Notes under the pieces: model-generated
What the model was told of the DNA's origin: nothing
Seen by the model: the letters and a program-made list of their open reading frames with translations, nothing else
The model's database searches: none
From: CAVYGN01 sp963796325
Lineage (GTDB): Bacteria > Spirochaetota > Brevinematia > Brevinematales > JAOACQ01
Assembly (NCBI GenBank): GCA_963796325.1
Contig: CAWCLF010000003.1
Span: 124,001 to 188,000, forward strand
Length of the DNA: 64,000 nucleotides
Reading direction: 5' to 3'
Part shown: positions 50,750 to 59,244 of the stretch, piece by piece
Numbering within the stretch: position 1 is the stretch's first letter
Layout of the letters: every line of letters begins with the position of its first letter
Program-made: the position numbers and the translations under genes

Positions 50750-51253
50750 TCAATAAATTTCGATTTCAAAGATCGAATAACCGTACTGGGTAAAACGTTT
50801 CTTACAATCGATCTTGACATATCGCGTTTCGACCGGCTTGTCCAGATTTACAGTTACATTCTTTGATTTGTTATTATCAATTTTAGCGACGGTCGTCCAG
50901 CTGTTCGCGTCGTCGGACACCTCGATATTAAAATCTTTTGCGAAAGCGTCTTCCCAGTAGATTAAAACCGTCTTGACAGTCGTTTTCTGCCCGAGATCAA
51001 CGTAAATCCATGCATTATCGGGAACAGAATCGTTGAAGTAATCGCTCGACCAGCGGGTTTTCCTATCGCCGTCGACTGCAAACGCGGCGATCGAATCGAC
51101 ATTTCCGTTGTACTGGTTGGCCTTTTCAAAAGAAGAGGCAACGGCGTTTTTTTTCAGAGCCAGATTGGGGGTTTCGGGCTTAGATTCACCGCATCTTACG
51201 AACAAAAGGCACCCGGCCAGCAGGAACAGCGGTACAACCGACATCTTAAACAT
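50750..51253 (-). CDS. Discoidin (F5/8 type C) domain lipoprotein
   Basis: The start is ATG 51253, with AGGAGG 6 bases upstream. The 167-aa protein has a lipoprotein-type signal (FLLAGC, with Cys as the lipidation site near 15). One F5/8 type C beta-sandwich follows: NLALKKNAVASSFEK, AFAVDGDRKTRWSSDY, AWIYVDLGQKTTVKTVLIYWE and TRYVKIDCKKR. Such domains bind carbohydrates or lipids at the cell surface. It lies next to the biosynthetic locus but is separated from the operon by a 124-base gap and has its own terminator. Confidence 0.88.
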   Translation of the reverse strand: MFKMSVVPLFLLAGCLLFVRCGESKPETPNLALKKNAVASSFEKANQYNGNVDSIAAFAVDGDRKTRWSSDYFNDSVPDNAWIYVDLGQKTTVKTVLIYWEDAFAKDFNIEVSDDANSWTTVAKIDNNKSKNVTVNLDKPVETRYVKIDCKKRFTQYGYSIFEIEIY

Positions 51254-51377
51254 AGGCATCCTCCTATTAAATTTATTATTTACCGTATTAATAGTCAGAT
51301 AACCCAGACACTGACCCCCCGGTACTTAGCTTGATTTTAAAAAATAGAAATTAATATATAATATTTGTTTAAAATAA

Positions 51378-52364
51378 TCAAGAATCGACCTGTGTCTCGT
51401 AATAAAATATATCTTCCGTTTCCGACAAATTGAAGCAGGCGATTTTTTCATTTTTATCGAGTTCTTCAATATTATAATTCCGGTCTTCCGGATTTGAAAC
51501 CGGAAATCTGCCTTTTTTTGCACAGATAAGCGCCAATGCCAGATCAAAGCATGAAGCTGTGGGGTATGAACCCCTCAGGGGGCCCGGAAAACAGGCCCTT
51601 TTAGTCAGAGAATGGTCATAGAATTCATCCGGTTTTATCAGTTCATGCCATGCGGAATAGATTATATTTTTGTTTTTGATTTTAAGGGACCGGTCTAAAC
51701 GGCCGCAATTAATTTTTCCGTACAGGGGATTGCGGCTGCCGCTTAAAACAAATGTCGTCCAGCCTTCGGAGTCCGGTATGAAGCCTTTAGGAGCTTGTGC
51801 CTGTAAAGGTATTCCGCCGTCAAAAAAAGACGTGTATTCATCTCCAATCCCCATTATAATATATTCGGCCTCTCCCTGTTCCAGCCACTGTGAAGCTGTC
51901 ATTAATGAATTATACAGGGTATCCTGCCCGCTTGTATGCGTCATTGTTCGGCCCTCTATTCCGAAAGCCAGCGAAAGATATGTGGCGGAAGTATTAAAAA
52001 CCGATCCTGAAAAATTAGCGGGGGAAAGCTGGTTATCGCCGAAGTCAAGAAGATCATCGAAACATTGAAGCCCGGAAATGATAGGGCCGTAAACCGAACC
52101 CTGTATGATCCCGGTTGATTTTTTCCTGATATCGATCCCTGAATCGATTACGGCCCGGGCGGCGGATAACAGGGAAAGTCTTGCAAAATGGCTCATCCGC
52201 CGGACCAGTTTATCCGGTATCCCTAAACTTTCCGGGATATCGGCCGGTACATGCGGTCCGGATTGCGACTGCCCAGCGGCCGAACCCCGCTCCAGGAAAA
52301 ATTCTATATCCTCTTTATATCCCATTCTGGAGACAATTCCAAGCCCGTCCACACTGATATTCAT
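51378..52364 (-). CDS. Ketosynthase-like protein lacking the active-site cysteine
   Basis: The 328-aa thiolase-fold protein aligns with ketosynthases, but His143 stands where the catalytic Cys should be (MTHTSGQDT instead of NACSSGTDA). The usual HGTGT and GHxxGAAG histidine motifs are not recognisable. It can therefore not condense and may serve as a chain-length factor or structural partner of the KS at 52361, whose stop it overlaps by 4 bases. It is the last gene of the leftward operon. In aryl polyene systems a catalytic KS pairs with an inactive one. Confidence 0.75.
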   Translation of the reverse strand: MNISVDGLGIVSRMGYKEDIEFFLERGSAAGQSQSGPHVPADIPESLGIPDKLVRRMSHFARLSLLSAARAVIDSGIDIRKKSTGIIQGSVYGPIISGLQCFDDLLDFGDNQLSPANFSGSVFNTSATYLSLAFGIEGRTMTHTSGQDTLYNSLMTASQWLEQGEAEYIIMGIGDEYTSFFDGGIPLQAQAPKGFIPDSEGWTTFVLSGSRNPLYGKINCGRLDRSLKIKNKNIIYSAWHELIKPDEFYDHSLTKRACFPGPLRGSYPTASCFDLALALICAKKGRFPVSNPEDRNYNIEELDKNEKIACFNLSETEDIFYYETQVDS

Positions 52365-53536
52365 GCGGGTCCTCCGATAACGATCACGGAATTTACTCCT
52401 CCGAAAGCAAGCGAACTGGAGCAGGCGTATTTGCCTGAAATTACTTTTATTCCCGAATGCGGTTTTATAAGGCAGCTTTCGTCGTAATCGCTGTAACCCG
52501 GCGTCCCGGGTATTTTTTTATCGATCAGGAACCGTACCGATAGAACGGTCTCTATTCCTCCGGCGGCACCGAGCGCATGTCCTGTGTAAGCTTTGGTTGC
52601 CGTAACAGGGATGCCGCTTCCGAAAATATCGGAAATGACCGGTCCTTCCACCTTGTCGTTTTCAATGGTGCCTGTGCCGTGGGTATTTATGAAAGATATG
52701 TCTTCAGGTTTGATGCCGGCTTCCTTCAAGGCGCCGGAAAAAGCCTTTCGGAGGCCCCTTCCGGACGGTTCCGGTGCGGTAATATGATAACTGTCCGATG
52801 CGTTGGAATAACCTTCAATCGATCCAAGAGGCGCTGCTCCCCTCCGTTTTACTGATTCCGGGCTTTCAAGCACGCAGATTCCGGCTCCTTCTCCAAGGTT
52901 CAACCCATGTCTTGATTTTGAGAAAGGTGTACAGGCTTCTTCAGAAGTGTTCATCAGGGAAATGAAACCCAAATATACCATCCTTACTATTTCATCGGCT
53001 CCTCCGGCAAGGGCTATATCGCATTCGCCTCTTTCAATCATAACTGACGCGAGACCGACCGCATCGGTTCCTGAAGAGCATGCATTGGATAAAGTAAAAG
53101 AGGGGCCCCGGAGATTGAACCGTTTTGATAATTTATGCGCAATGCTGCCGGAGAGCAGCGCTTCAGCCAGGAAAGACCTGTCCGCATCAGGGAGTCCGCG
53201 GTTTTCGCGGTAATATTCTTCCTTGTTAAAAAAACAGCCGGCGGTCGAGCCTATAAAAACTCCGACCCGGTGATTAAAGAGCGATTTTTCATCAAGTCCG
53301 GATTGAATTAACGCCTCTTTTGCCGCCTTTTCTGCAAAATAATAACTCAACTCGTCAGCTTCCTCTTTTACACCGGGTACTTCAAAAACAGGGTAATGCC
53401 TGTCAAGTTTATAAGAAATCCTTCGGGGAGGCCGGGGATTCCTTTTACCCTGATAAATATTTGCGGCCGATTCCTCAAGATTTAAACCGGCGCCGCAGAT
53501 GCATCCGAGGCCTGTGATGATGCTCTTCTTCCGCAC
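52361..53536 (-). CDS. Beta-ketoacyl-ACP synthase (KS)
   Basis: This 391-aa KAS II-like enzyme has the full catalytic triad: Cys153 (NACSSGTDAV), His286 (NTHGTGT) and His320 (GHALGAAGG). It condenses malonyl-ACP with acyl-ACP to elongate the chain. Its start overlaps the stop of the ACP gene by one base (TAATG), and its end overlaps the cysteine-less KS. It is one of three catalytic KS genes in the operon. Confidence 0.93.
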   Translation of the reverse strand: MRKKSIITGLGCICGAGLNLEESAANIYQGKRNPRPPRRISYKLDRHYPVFEVPGVKEEADELSYYFAEKAAKEALIQSGLDEKSLFNHRVGVFIGSTAGCFFNKEEYYRENRGLPDADRSFLAEALLSGSIAHKLSKRFNLRGPSFTLSNACSSGTDAVGLASVMIERGECDIALAGGADEIVRMVYLGFISLMNTSEEACTPFSKSRHGLNLGEGAGICVLESPESVKRRGAAPLGSIEGYSNASDSYHITAPEPSGRGLRKAFSGALKEAGIKPEDISFINTHGTGTIENDKVEGPVISDIFGSGIPVTATKAYTGHALGAAGGIETVLSVRFLIDKKIPGTPGYSDYDESCLIKPHSGIKVISGKYACSSSLAFGGVNSVIVIGGPA

Positions 53537-53790
53537 TATATTTTTCCAAGTTCTTCGTCGACAAAATCGGCCAGTGTTTTGATCGATACGAATACTTTTT
53601 TTGCCTGCTCCGTGTCAACAATCACCACACCCATGTGTTTTTTGAGAATTACCACTATTTCCACTGCGTCGAGGGAATCGAGGCCCAATCCCTCTTCGAA
53701 CAAAGACATGTCATCCGTAATGTCTTCAGGCTTGATCTTCAGATTCAATTCCTTGACAAGCAGTTCTTTAAGTTTTTCGGTTGTTTTCAT
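53536..53790 (-). CDS. Acyl carrier protein
   Basis: This is an 84-aa ACP with LGLDSLDAVEIV, where Ser39 carries the phosphopantetheine arm. A negative charge bias and four-helix spacing are normal. AGGAGA lies before the ATG. It is the second carrier of the locus and is coupled to the KS at 52361. It is presumably modified by the PPTase at 45821. Confidence 0.92.
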   Translation of the reverse strand: MKTTEKLKELLVKELNLKIKPEDITDDMSLFEEGLGLDSLDAVEIVVILKKHMGVVIVDTEQAKKVFVSIKTLADFVDEELGKI

Positions 53791-53867
53791 TTGCTCTTCT
53801 CCTGATTTAAATTCCTGTTTATGAAATAATTAATCGATTTCAGGCGTTCAAAAAATCTATCGTTTAT

Positions 53868-54779
53868 TTATGTTTCCCAGAAATCGAAGAAATTGAACCA
53901 CATATACGGGTGGTCCTGAAGGTGCTTTTCAAGTTCTCTTGAATAAAGCTCCAGCATTTTTTGAATTTTTTCTTCCTTACCGAGTTTATTGTTTTCCAGT
54001 ATTTCAGACGAAATATCTTTCCAGCTGAAATGTATATGATATCTTTTTTCCCTTGAAGTCAGGAATGCGATAACCGGAGCTCCTGTAGCCACGGCCAATT
54101 GCTCGGCAATAACCGGGAATTTCGCCGGCGAACCAAGAAAGGTTGCCGTTTTTGAGCGCCAGGCCTGGGCCCTGTCTCCTGTAACGCCTACAACCTCGCC
54201 CCTTAAAAGCGCATTGACCGCTTCGATCAACCCCCCGAAATCGTCTGTAACATTTATCAGCGCCAATTTTCCTTCTTTCCGGTGAATATCGTAATAGCTC
54301 TTTCTTTTTTCCTTTTCGAAATCGTTATCGATCATAATATTTAATTTTTTGTTGAATTTCCTTGACCCATGGAAGGCCGCCTCCCAGAATCCCACATGGC
54401 TCATTAAAAATATAACCGGCTTTTTTTCCACCAGGTCGAGAATTTCCGGTTCCCTGTCGAAATGTAGAACGAATCTTGATTCTCCGATTACGCTGAAGTA
54501 ATACTGATCGATCAGGGTCTGGCCGAAAATGAAAGTATATTTAAAAAGACGGATATATCTCAAGATGAAGTTGTCGTTCGGGAAACGCCGCATTAAATAA
54601 GGTTTCGACCGCCTGTAAACTCCGGGTCTGAATATCATGTAATAGGGAATAAGGGAAAATAATATCGCATATGCGAAATTAAGGCCCAGGTACTTCAATA
54701 CAAATTGAAAGATCGAATATCCGAGCTTGTTTCCGTAACTTTTATGATGTTTTACTTTGGTTTCTATTTTTTCTTTCAT
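53868..54779 (-). CDS. LpxL-type lipid acyltransferase
   Basis: The 303-aa protein of the LpxL/HtrB-like family has one membrane helix (FVLKYLGLNFAYAILFSLIP) near residues 27-46. The catalytic H-x4-E box is His128-Glu133 (FLMSHVGFWE). GDRAQAW and the C-terminal QDHPYMWFNFF are also present. Relatives in aryl polyene and flexirubin clusters attach the polyene to a lipid or sugar head. It overlaps the radical SAM gene upstream by 4 bases. A 77-base gap separates it from the ACP gene. Confidence 0.88.
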   Translation of the reverse strand: MKEKIETKVKHHKSYGNKLGYSIFQFVLKYLGLNFAYAILFSLIPYYMIFRPGVYRRSKPYLMRRFPNDNFILRYIRLFKYTFIFGQTLIDQYYFSVIGESRFVLHFDREPEILDLVEKKPVIFLMSHVGFWEAAFHGSRKFNKKLNIMIDNDFEKEKRKSYYDIHRKEGKLALINVTDDFGGLIEAVNALLRGEVVGVTGDRAQAWRSKTATFLGSPAKFPVIAEQLAVATGAPVIAFLTSREKRYHIHFSWKDISSEILENNKLGKEEKIQKMLELYSRELEKHLQDHPYMWFNFFDFWET

Positions 54780-56119
54780 TTATCCTTCCCTTTCAGCAGC
54801 AGGTCCCAGAGGGGTCCCCTTATACCCGAGTTATGCATGAAGCGATTCCTGTATGCCTGGTTCGACCAGGGATAAACCCAGCGCCTTCTTTCCTTAAAGG
54901 TTTCCAGGAGAAAATTGTTGAGCCATTCGATATCGACTTCAGGAGAATGGTAGTAAATTTCCTGCCTGAACAGGTCATCATCGCCTTTAACCAGCCCTTC
55001 TTTTTTTGCAAGGTAAAAGATGCCTGTATTCGGGAATACCCGGAGGCCGATCCCCCCGAATATCACGCTGTATTCGAGTTCCGATAAATTTTTTATGCCT
55101 TCGCGGACGGTAGAGCTGTTTTCGCCGGGCCCTCCGAAAATTATGAAATGAGATCCCGGTATTTCCTGTTCCGCGAAAAGATTGTTTGCCGTTCTGACGT
55201 CTTCCCAGTTGAAATCCTTCTGCATTCCGCTAAGAGTACGGTCGCTTGAACAATCGGTTCCCCATTCGACCGAATGAAGACCCGTCCTTTTCATAAGCTC
55301 GACTTCATCCCTTTTAAACTTTGAAGGCCTCATATAGCAGGTCCATGGAACTCTTATATTCCTCTTTGCCATTTCTTCGATTACAGAAAGGTATTGATTA
55401 TCTTTATCATTGAAAACCGAATCGGTAAAAAATATGAAATCTGCCGACCGGTTTAAAATTAAATACTCGATTTCATCGGCAACCGATCCGGGATGGCGGA
55501 AAATATATTCATTTCCTTCAAGGTTGGGGTAGGAGCAATACAGGCAATGGTGGGGGCATCCCCTTTTTGTATAGATATTAAGCATTCCTCCCTGCCTGAT
55601 GTAGAACTCGGACAGCCGTTTTTCCCTGTCTAAAAAATAGTCATTATTGCCTGAAAGGTCGGGTTCGCCCTGAATAACCGGATGGCCGGGCGGATCATTT
55701 TCTAGAAGCCGTTTTATAAGAGCGGGGAGGCTTTTCTCACCCGGACCGATGATCCCGTAATCCGCCCCCAGAAATTCAATAAACTTATCGGGGAAAATAG
55801 TATAAGCCGTTCCTCCGAGAATTATCGGGGCCCGGGTAAAGGCTTTGATCTTCTCAATGATTGATTTATATTGAAAAATAAACGAATGCGGTTCGCTGAA
55901 ATTAACATTATCGACATTCCGCAGGGAAACGGCGACATAATCGGGTTCGAATTCCTTCAGGGAGTCAAAGAGAAAACTTTCTCCGTCAACCAACAGATCG
56001 ATAAAAATTACTTCATGACCTGAATTTTTAACGGCGGAAGAAACCAGGTTCGCTCCCAGGGGATAGACAGGATAGGGATCATCCATCAGGTTGGCTGAAA
56101 TCATCAATAATTTGGCCAT
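54776..56119 (-). CDS. B12-binding-domain radical SAM protein
   Basis: The 447-aa protein has an N-terminal Rossmann B12-binding-like domain (YPLGANLVSSAVKNSGHEVIFIDLL, residues 19-43), without a clear DxHxxG motif. A radical SAM core follows with Cys188, Cys192 and Cys195 (GCPHHCLYC). IFGGPGENSSTVREGI lies further on. Such enzymes carry out methyl transfer, cyclisation or other radical chemistry on lipids and natural products. It is embedded in the operon between the CLF-like gene and the acyltransferase. The substrate is unknown; it is not part of the classical aryl polyene set I know. Confidence 0.85.
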   Translation of the reverse strand: MAKLLMISANLMDDPYPVYPLGANLVSSAVKNSGHEVIFIDLLVDGESFLFDSLKEFEPDYVAVSLRNVDNVNFSEPHSFIFQYKSIIEKIKAFTRAPIILGGTAYTIFPDKFIEFLGADYGIIGPGEKSLPALIKRLLENDPPGHPVIQGEPDLSGNNDYFLDREKRLSEFYIRQGGMLNIYTKRGCPHHCLYCSYPNLEGNEYIFRHPGSVADEIEYLILNRSADFIFFTDSVFNDKDNQYLSVIEEMAKRNIRVPWTCYMRPSKFKRDEVELMKRTGLHSVEWGTDCSSDRTLSGMQKDFNWEDVRTANNLFAEQEIPGSHFIIFGGPGENSSTVREGIKNLSELEYSVIFGGIGLRVFPNTGIFYLAKKEGLVKGDDDLFRQEIYYHSPEVDIEWLNNFLLETFKERRRWVYPWSNQAYRNRFMHNSGIRGPLWDLLLKGKDK

Positions 56120-56122
56120 AAT

Positions 56123-56788
56123 TTATTTCTCAAATAAATCCTTGAAGTTTGTCTTTCCGTCCATAACAAATTCTTTTTTTGCGGATTTGCTGCGGCCCTT
56201 CGAAATTAAGGCAAACATTGCGCCTTTAACAAATTCTTCACCGGCATTTATGCGTACGGAAGTTTCCGCCCAGCCTGTCAGAATTTTTGCGCATTGACCT
56301 GATCCCAAGAGGGAAACCGAAGCCCGTAAAGCATCGTTGCCCGGAGTCGGTGAATCGTTTCCGACACAGAATGAAGGGCCGGTAAAATTAAAAAATACGG
56401 CTATTTCCCCGAGTGCGACGTTGGGAAGAGTGTATGAAAAAAGATTGGGACTTGAAAATGATCCGTTTTCTTCCCGGGTTGACTCGAAAAAGGCAATATC
56501 ATTATCGTAAACTCCTGTCCTCGATCCTGCAATAATGCCGGCGTCCTCATTGTTCCTGCCGATCAGGTCCGCATCATGCAGAGCCAGAACGGCGGCGGAA
56601 AAGCATGCTTTTGTATATGCGTCGAAACGGCCGATCCTTGACGGAAGCCTGTCGATATAATTTTGAAGATCGGGGTCTAAAAGATCTTTATTTTCATTAG
56701 AAAACCGAGGCTTTGAACCGAAAAATCCGTAACCTGACGAAGAAATCCAGCCGCTGCCGAGGACATAGAATATATTTTTTTTTGTCAT
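56123..56788 (-). CDS. Ketosynthase-like chain-length factor (Ketoacyl-synt_2 type)
   Basis: This 221-aa protein covers only the N-terminal half of a KS. The region corresponding to the catalytic Cys reads VGNDSPTPGNDALR near 143-155, without Cys. Stand-alone proteins of this length (Ketoacyl-synt_2) are constant members of aryl polyene clusters and act as partner of a KS. It overlaps the KS at 56785 by 4 bases, which supports a heterodimer. It ends 4 bases before the radical SAM gene. Confidence 0.83.
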   Translation of the reverse strand: MTKKNIFYVLGSGWISSSGYGFFGSKPRFSNENKDLLDPDLQNYIDRLPSRIGRFDAYTKACFSAAVLALHDADLIGRNNEDAGIIAGSRTGVYDNDIAFFESTREENGSFSSPNLFSYTLPNVALGEIAVFFNFTGPSFCVGNDSPTPGNDALRASVSLLGSGQCAKILTGWAETSVRINAGEEFVKGAMFALISKGRSKSAKKEFVMDGKTNFKDLFEK

Positions 56789-57879
56789 GATATATTTTCC
56801 AATAAAACGGCGGCGTTAACCCCGCCGAAACCCGAGTTGCTGGTTATTATATTGTTTCCCGGTAAAGCTGTCCTTTCAATGACAATACTTGCCGATTCAG
56901 GCGCCTTGCATCCGACGGTCGGCGGAATAGTCCCATCAGCCAGACATCTGCCGCAAAGCGCAATTTCGATGCCTCCGGCTGCTCCGAGAGTATGGCCGAT
57001 CGCTCCCTTTATTCCGAATACCGGCGGCAGGATCTCGCCGAAAACTGCCCGGGCAGCCTTGAGTTCCATTTCGTCGTTATAGGATGTGCCTGTGCCGTGT
57101 GCGCAAAAAGCATTGATATCGGAGGGTGAGAGTCCTGCCGTTTCTACCGCCTTCTTCAGGGCTTTTGCAAGACCGGCGCCGTCTCTTGAAGGTCCTGTTA
57201 TATGATTGGCGTCGTCGGTGAGGCCGTAACCGGAAACCCGTATATCGGATTTCCTCTCGGCGGATAAAAACAGCATAACAGCCCCGTCACCCAGCGTCAG
57301 GCCTTTCCGGTTAACATCGAAGGGCATGCAGGGCTCTTCAGTCATAGCTTTTAAAGCTGCAAAGCCGTAATATACAAAACGGTCGACATAATCCGCCGCC
57401 GCAACAAGTACATGGTCGTAAATTCCGTCGGCAATGAACTGAACCGCGAGGCCGGTTCCGACTGTGCTTGAGGCGCATGCCGCATTGACTTCCATGCCGC
57501 TCTTCCGGAGGCCCAAACGGGCGGCCAGCCAGGTGCGGAGATCATATGCGCAAGTGTAATCAGGCGCAGGAGCGGAATTGAAGATGCTTTCCACTGTTTC
57601 GGAATCATTTTTAATTCCTGTCCAGATAATGAAAGTATCCTCAGGTAGAACCGGAAAGCCGGAAATACATTCCTCCGTTAAAAACCGGGTAAAATTATTA
57701 CATTTGTCCGAAAATTCCCTTTTATATAAAGATAAACCGGTTCTTTTAAGAAGGGAATTTTTAAAATGTTCCTTTATCACAATACCCGATCGATTGTTTA
57801 AAATGGATTCCCAGGTATTTTCAAAAGAACCCAATCCTGTTATTACTGCAGAATAATTTAAAAAAACGTCTCTTTTCAT
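56785..57879 (-). CDS. Beta-ketoacyl-ACP synthase (KS)
   Basis: The 364-aa KS has catalytic Cys135 (NAACASSTVG), His261 (CAHGTGTS) and His296 (GHTLGAAGG). It is slightly short at the N-terminus compared with FabF, but all active-site residues are present. It is expected to pair with the chain-length-factor-like protein encoded next, with which it overlaps. It follows the thioesterase gene after 4 bases. Confidence 0.92.
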   Translation of the reverse strand: MKRDVFLNYSAVITGLGSFENTWESILNNRSGIVIKEHFKNSLLKRTGLSLYKREFSDKCNNFTRFLTEECISGFPVLPEDTFIIWTGIKNDSETVESIFNSAPAPDYTCAYDLRTWLAARLGLRKSGMEVNAACASSTVGTGLAVQFIADGIYDHVLVAAADYVDRFVYYGFAALKAMTEEPCMPFDVNRKGLTLGDGAVMLFLSAERKSDIRVSGYGLTDDANHITGPSRDGAGLAKALKKAVETAGLSPSDINAFCAHGTGTSYNDEMELKAARAVFGEILPPVFGIKGAIGHTLGAAGGIEIALCGRCLADGTIPPTVGCKAPESASIVIERTALPGNNIITSNSGFGGVNAAVLLENIS

Positions 57880-57883
57880 CTAT

Positions 57884-58345
57884 TTACCATTCATCCCATT
57901 TCTCAACAAATTTTTCTGCAAAGTCCGGCCTTAAAAGCATGGGGATGCCGTTAAAGTCGGTATATAACTGCACAGTGTATCCCTTTGCCGAAAGGATTCC
58001 GTTTTCAGAATAAATTTCATAACTCATGTTCATCTTGCAGGCTTCCGTCCAGTGGCAGTTTGTTATTATCCTTATCAATTCGTCATATCTTAGCGGGGAA
58101 AAATAGTCGACATGGATTTGGACAACCGGCAAAGCAAACCCGTTATCCGCCATGTCATAATATGTAAATCCGAATTTTCTGCCCCATTCGTTCCTTCCCT
58201 GTTCAAGATACCTGATATAATTCCCATGCCAGACTATGCCCAGGCTGTCCACCTCGTCAAATTGAACCCTCCGAAGGCATTCTGCGCTGAGAGGCTTCTT
58301 CTCATCGGGAGGAAAAATACTGCTTCTTCTATAAGCCATTGTCAT
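57884..58345 (-). CDS. Hotdog-fold acyl thioesterase (4HBT type)
   Basis: The 153-aa hotdog protein has FDEVDSLGIVWHGNYIRYLEQGR (residues 29-51), the 4-hydroxybenzoyl-CoA thioesterase signature with the catalytic Asp/Glu. ALPVVQIHVDYFSPLRYDEL follows. In aryl polyene pathways an ApeK-like thioesterase releases or edits acyl-ACP intermediates. It overlaps the dehydratase gene upstream by 4 bases. Confidence 0.88.
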   Translation of the reverse strand: MTMAYRRSSIFPPDEKKPLSAECLRRVQFDEVDSLGIVWHGNYIRYLEQGRNEWGRKFGFTYYDMADNGFALPVVQIHVDYFSPLRYDELIRIITNCHWTEACKMNMSYEIYSENGILSAKGYTVQLYTDFNGIPMLLRPDFAEKFVEKWDEW

Positions 58346-59232
58346 TTCCCCGGACTGCAGCGGCCGCTGTAGCGTGAAATTTCTCTATTATCAATTCCCA
58401 TCAATACCGCTGAAAATGAAATGTTCGAGAGATCGCTTTTATCCACTGTTACCGAACATGATAAATGCTGATCGGGAAGCACAACATTGCCTATTTTCAT
58501 TTTTTTTATAAGGCTGACTGAAACAGGTTTCTGAAGTAATATCTCCAGGGCGAGTGTGCCGATTTCGAGAAGTATTATCCCCGGAAGGATGGGATTGCCG
58601 GGGAAATGACCGTCGAACGCATCAAAATCTCCGGGGCATGATATTCCGAAAGAAATGATGCTGTTTCCTGTTTCCATATTATATATATAAGAAAAGAGTT
58701 TTCTGTGCATGGGCGACAGGATAAAATCCGGAGTTTTATTAACCATTGATATGGGACCTTTAAATTTTTCACCGGCCGTCGCTTCATTCATCATTCTTTC
58801 AAATTCTTTCTTATCCCTTACTTCGTATAATTTTGTAGTCAGCCCTGCGGCTATTTCTCCGTTTCTTTCTATAATGCCCTCTATAAAACTCACTTGGGCA
58901 ACTTCTTCGGTCAAAGTACCTTTCATTTTCAATAAATCTCCGGCGCACACCGTTTTAAAGAAACCTGCATCTTGAACGCCTACAAAGAGGCCCTTTGACG
59001 TTTCTTTACCGCTGTTTTTTGCATGATATCCCAGTATCGATGCGACGAGCTGATTGACATATTCTATCAGGACTACGGGGGAGAGTTCCATCCGGTCGTT
59101 TAAGAAAATATTATCCGGACCGATTAAGGCCGATCCCTCGCCGTTAATGCCGTCAGCCTTAATCAGCATGGCATCGAAACCCATTTTTCCTTTCTGTGGG
59201 ATCAGATCTTTAACCCGGCTTGGAAGGTTCAT
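58342..59232 (-). CDS. Double-hotdog beta-hydroxyacyl dehydratase
   Basis: This 296-aa protein has two hotdog domains. The N-terminal one (residues 5-140) begins VKDLIPQKGKMGFDAML and contains LIEYVNQLVASILGYHA, resembling ApeP. The C-terminal one (165-296) has the FabZ/FabA motif AFDGHFPGNPILPG, with His209. It removes water from beta-hydroxyacyl-ACP and creates the double bonds of the polyene. In classical clusters these two activities are separate genes; here they appear fused. The ammonia-lyase gene ends 12 bases upstream. Confidence 0.8.
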   Translation of the reverse strand: MNLPSRVKDLIPQKGKMGFDAMLIKADGINGEGSALIGPDNIFLNDRMELSPVVLIEYVNQLVASILGYHAKNSGKETSKGLFVGVQDAGFFKTVCAGDLLKMKGTLTEEVAQVSFIEGIIERNGEIAAGLTTKLYEVRDKKEFERMMNEATAGEKFKGPISMVNKTPDFILSPMHRKLFSYIYNMETGNSIISFGISCPGDFDAFDGHFPGNPILPGIILLEIGTLALEILLQKPVSVSLIKKMKIGNVVLPDQHLSCSVTVDKSDLSNISFSAVLMGIDNREISRYSGRCSPGK

Positions 59233-59244
59233 CGTGTTTCCGCC

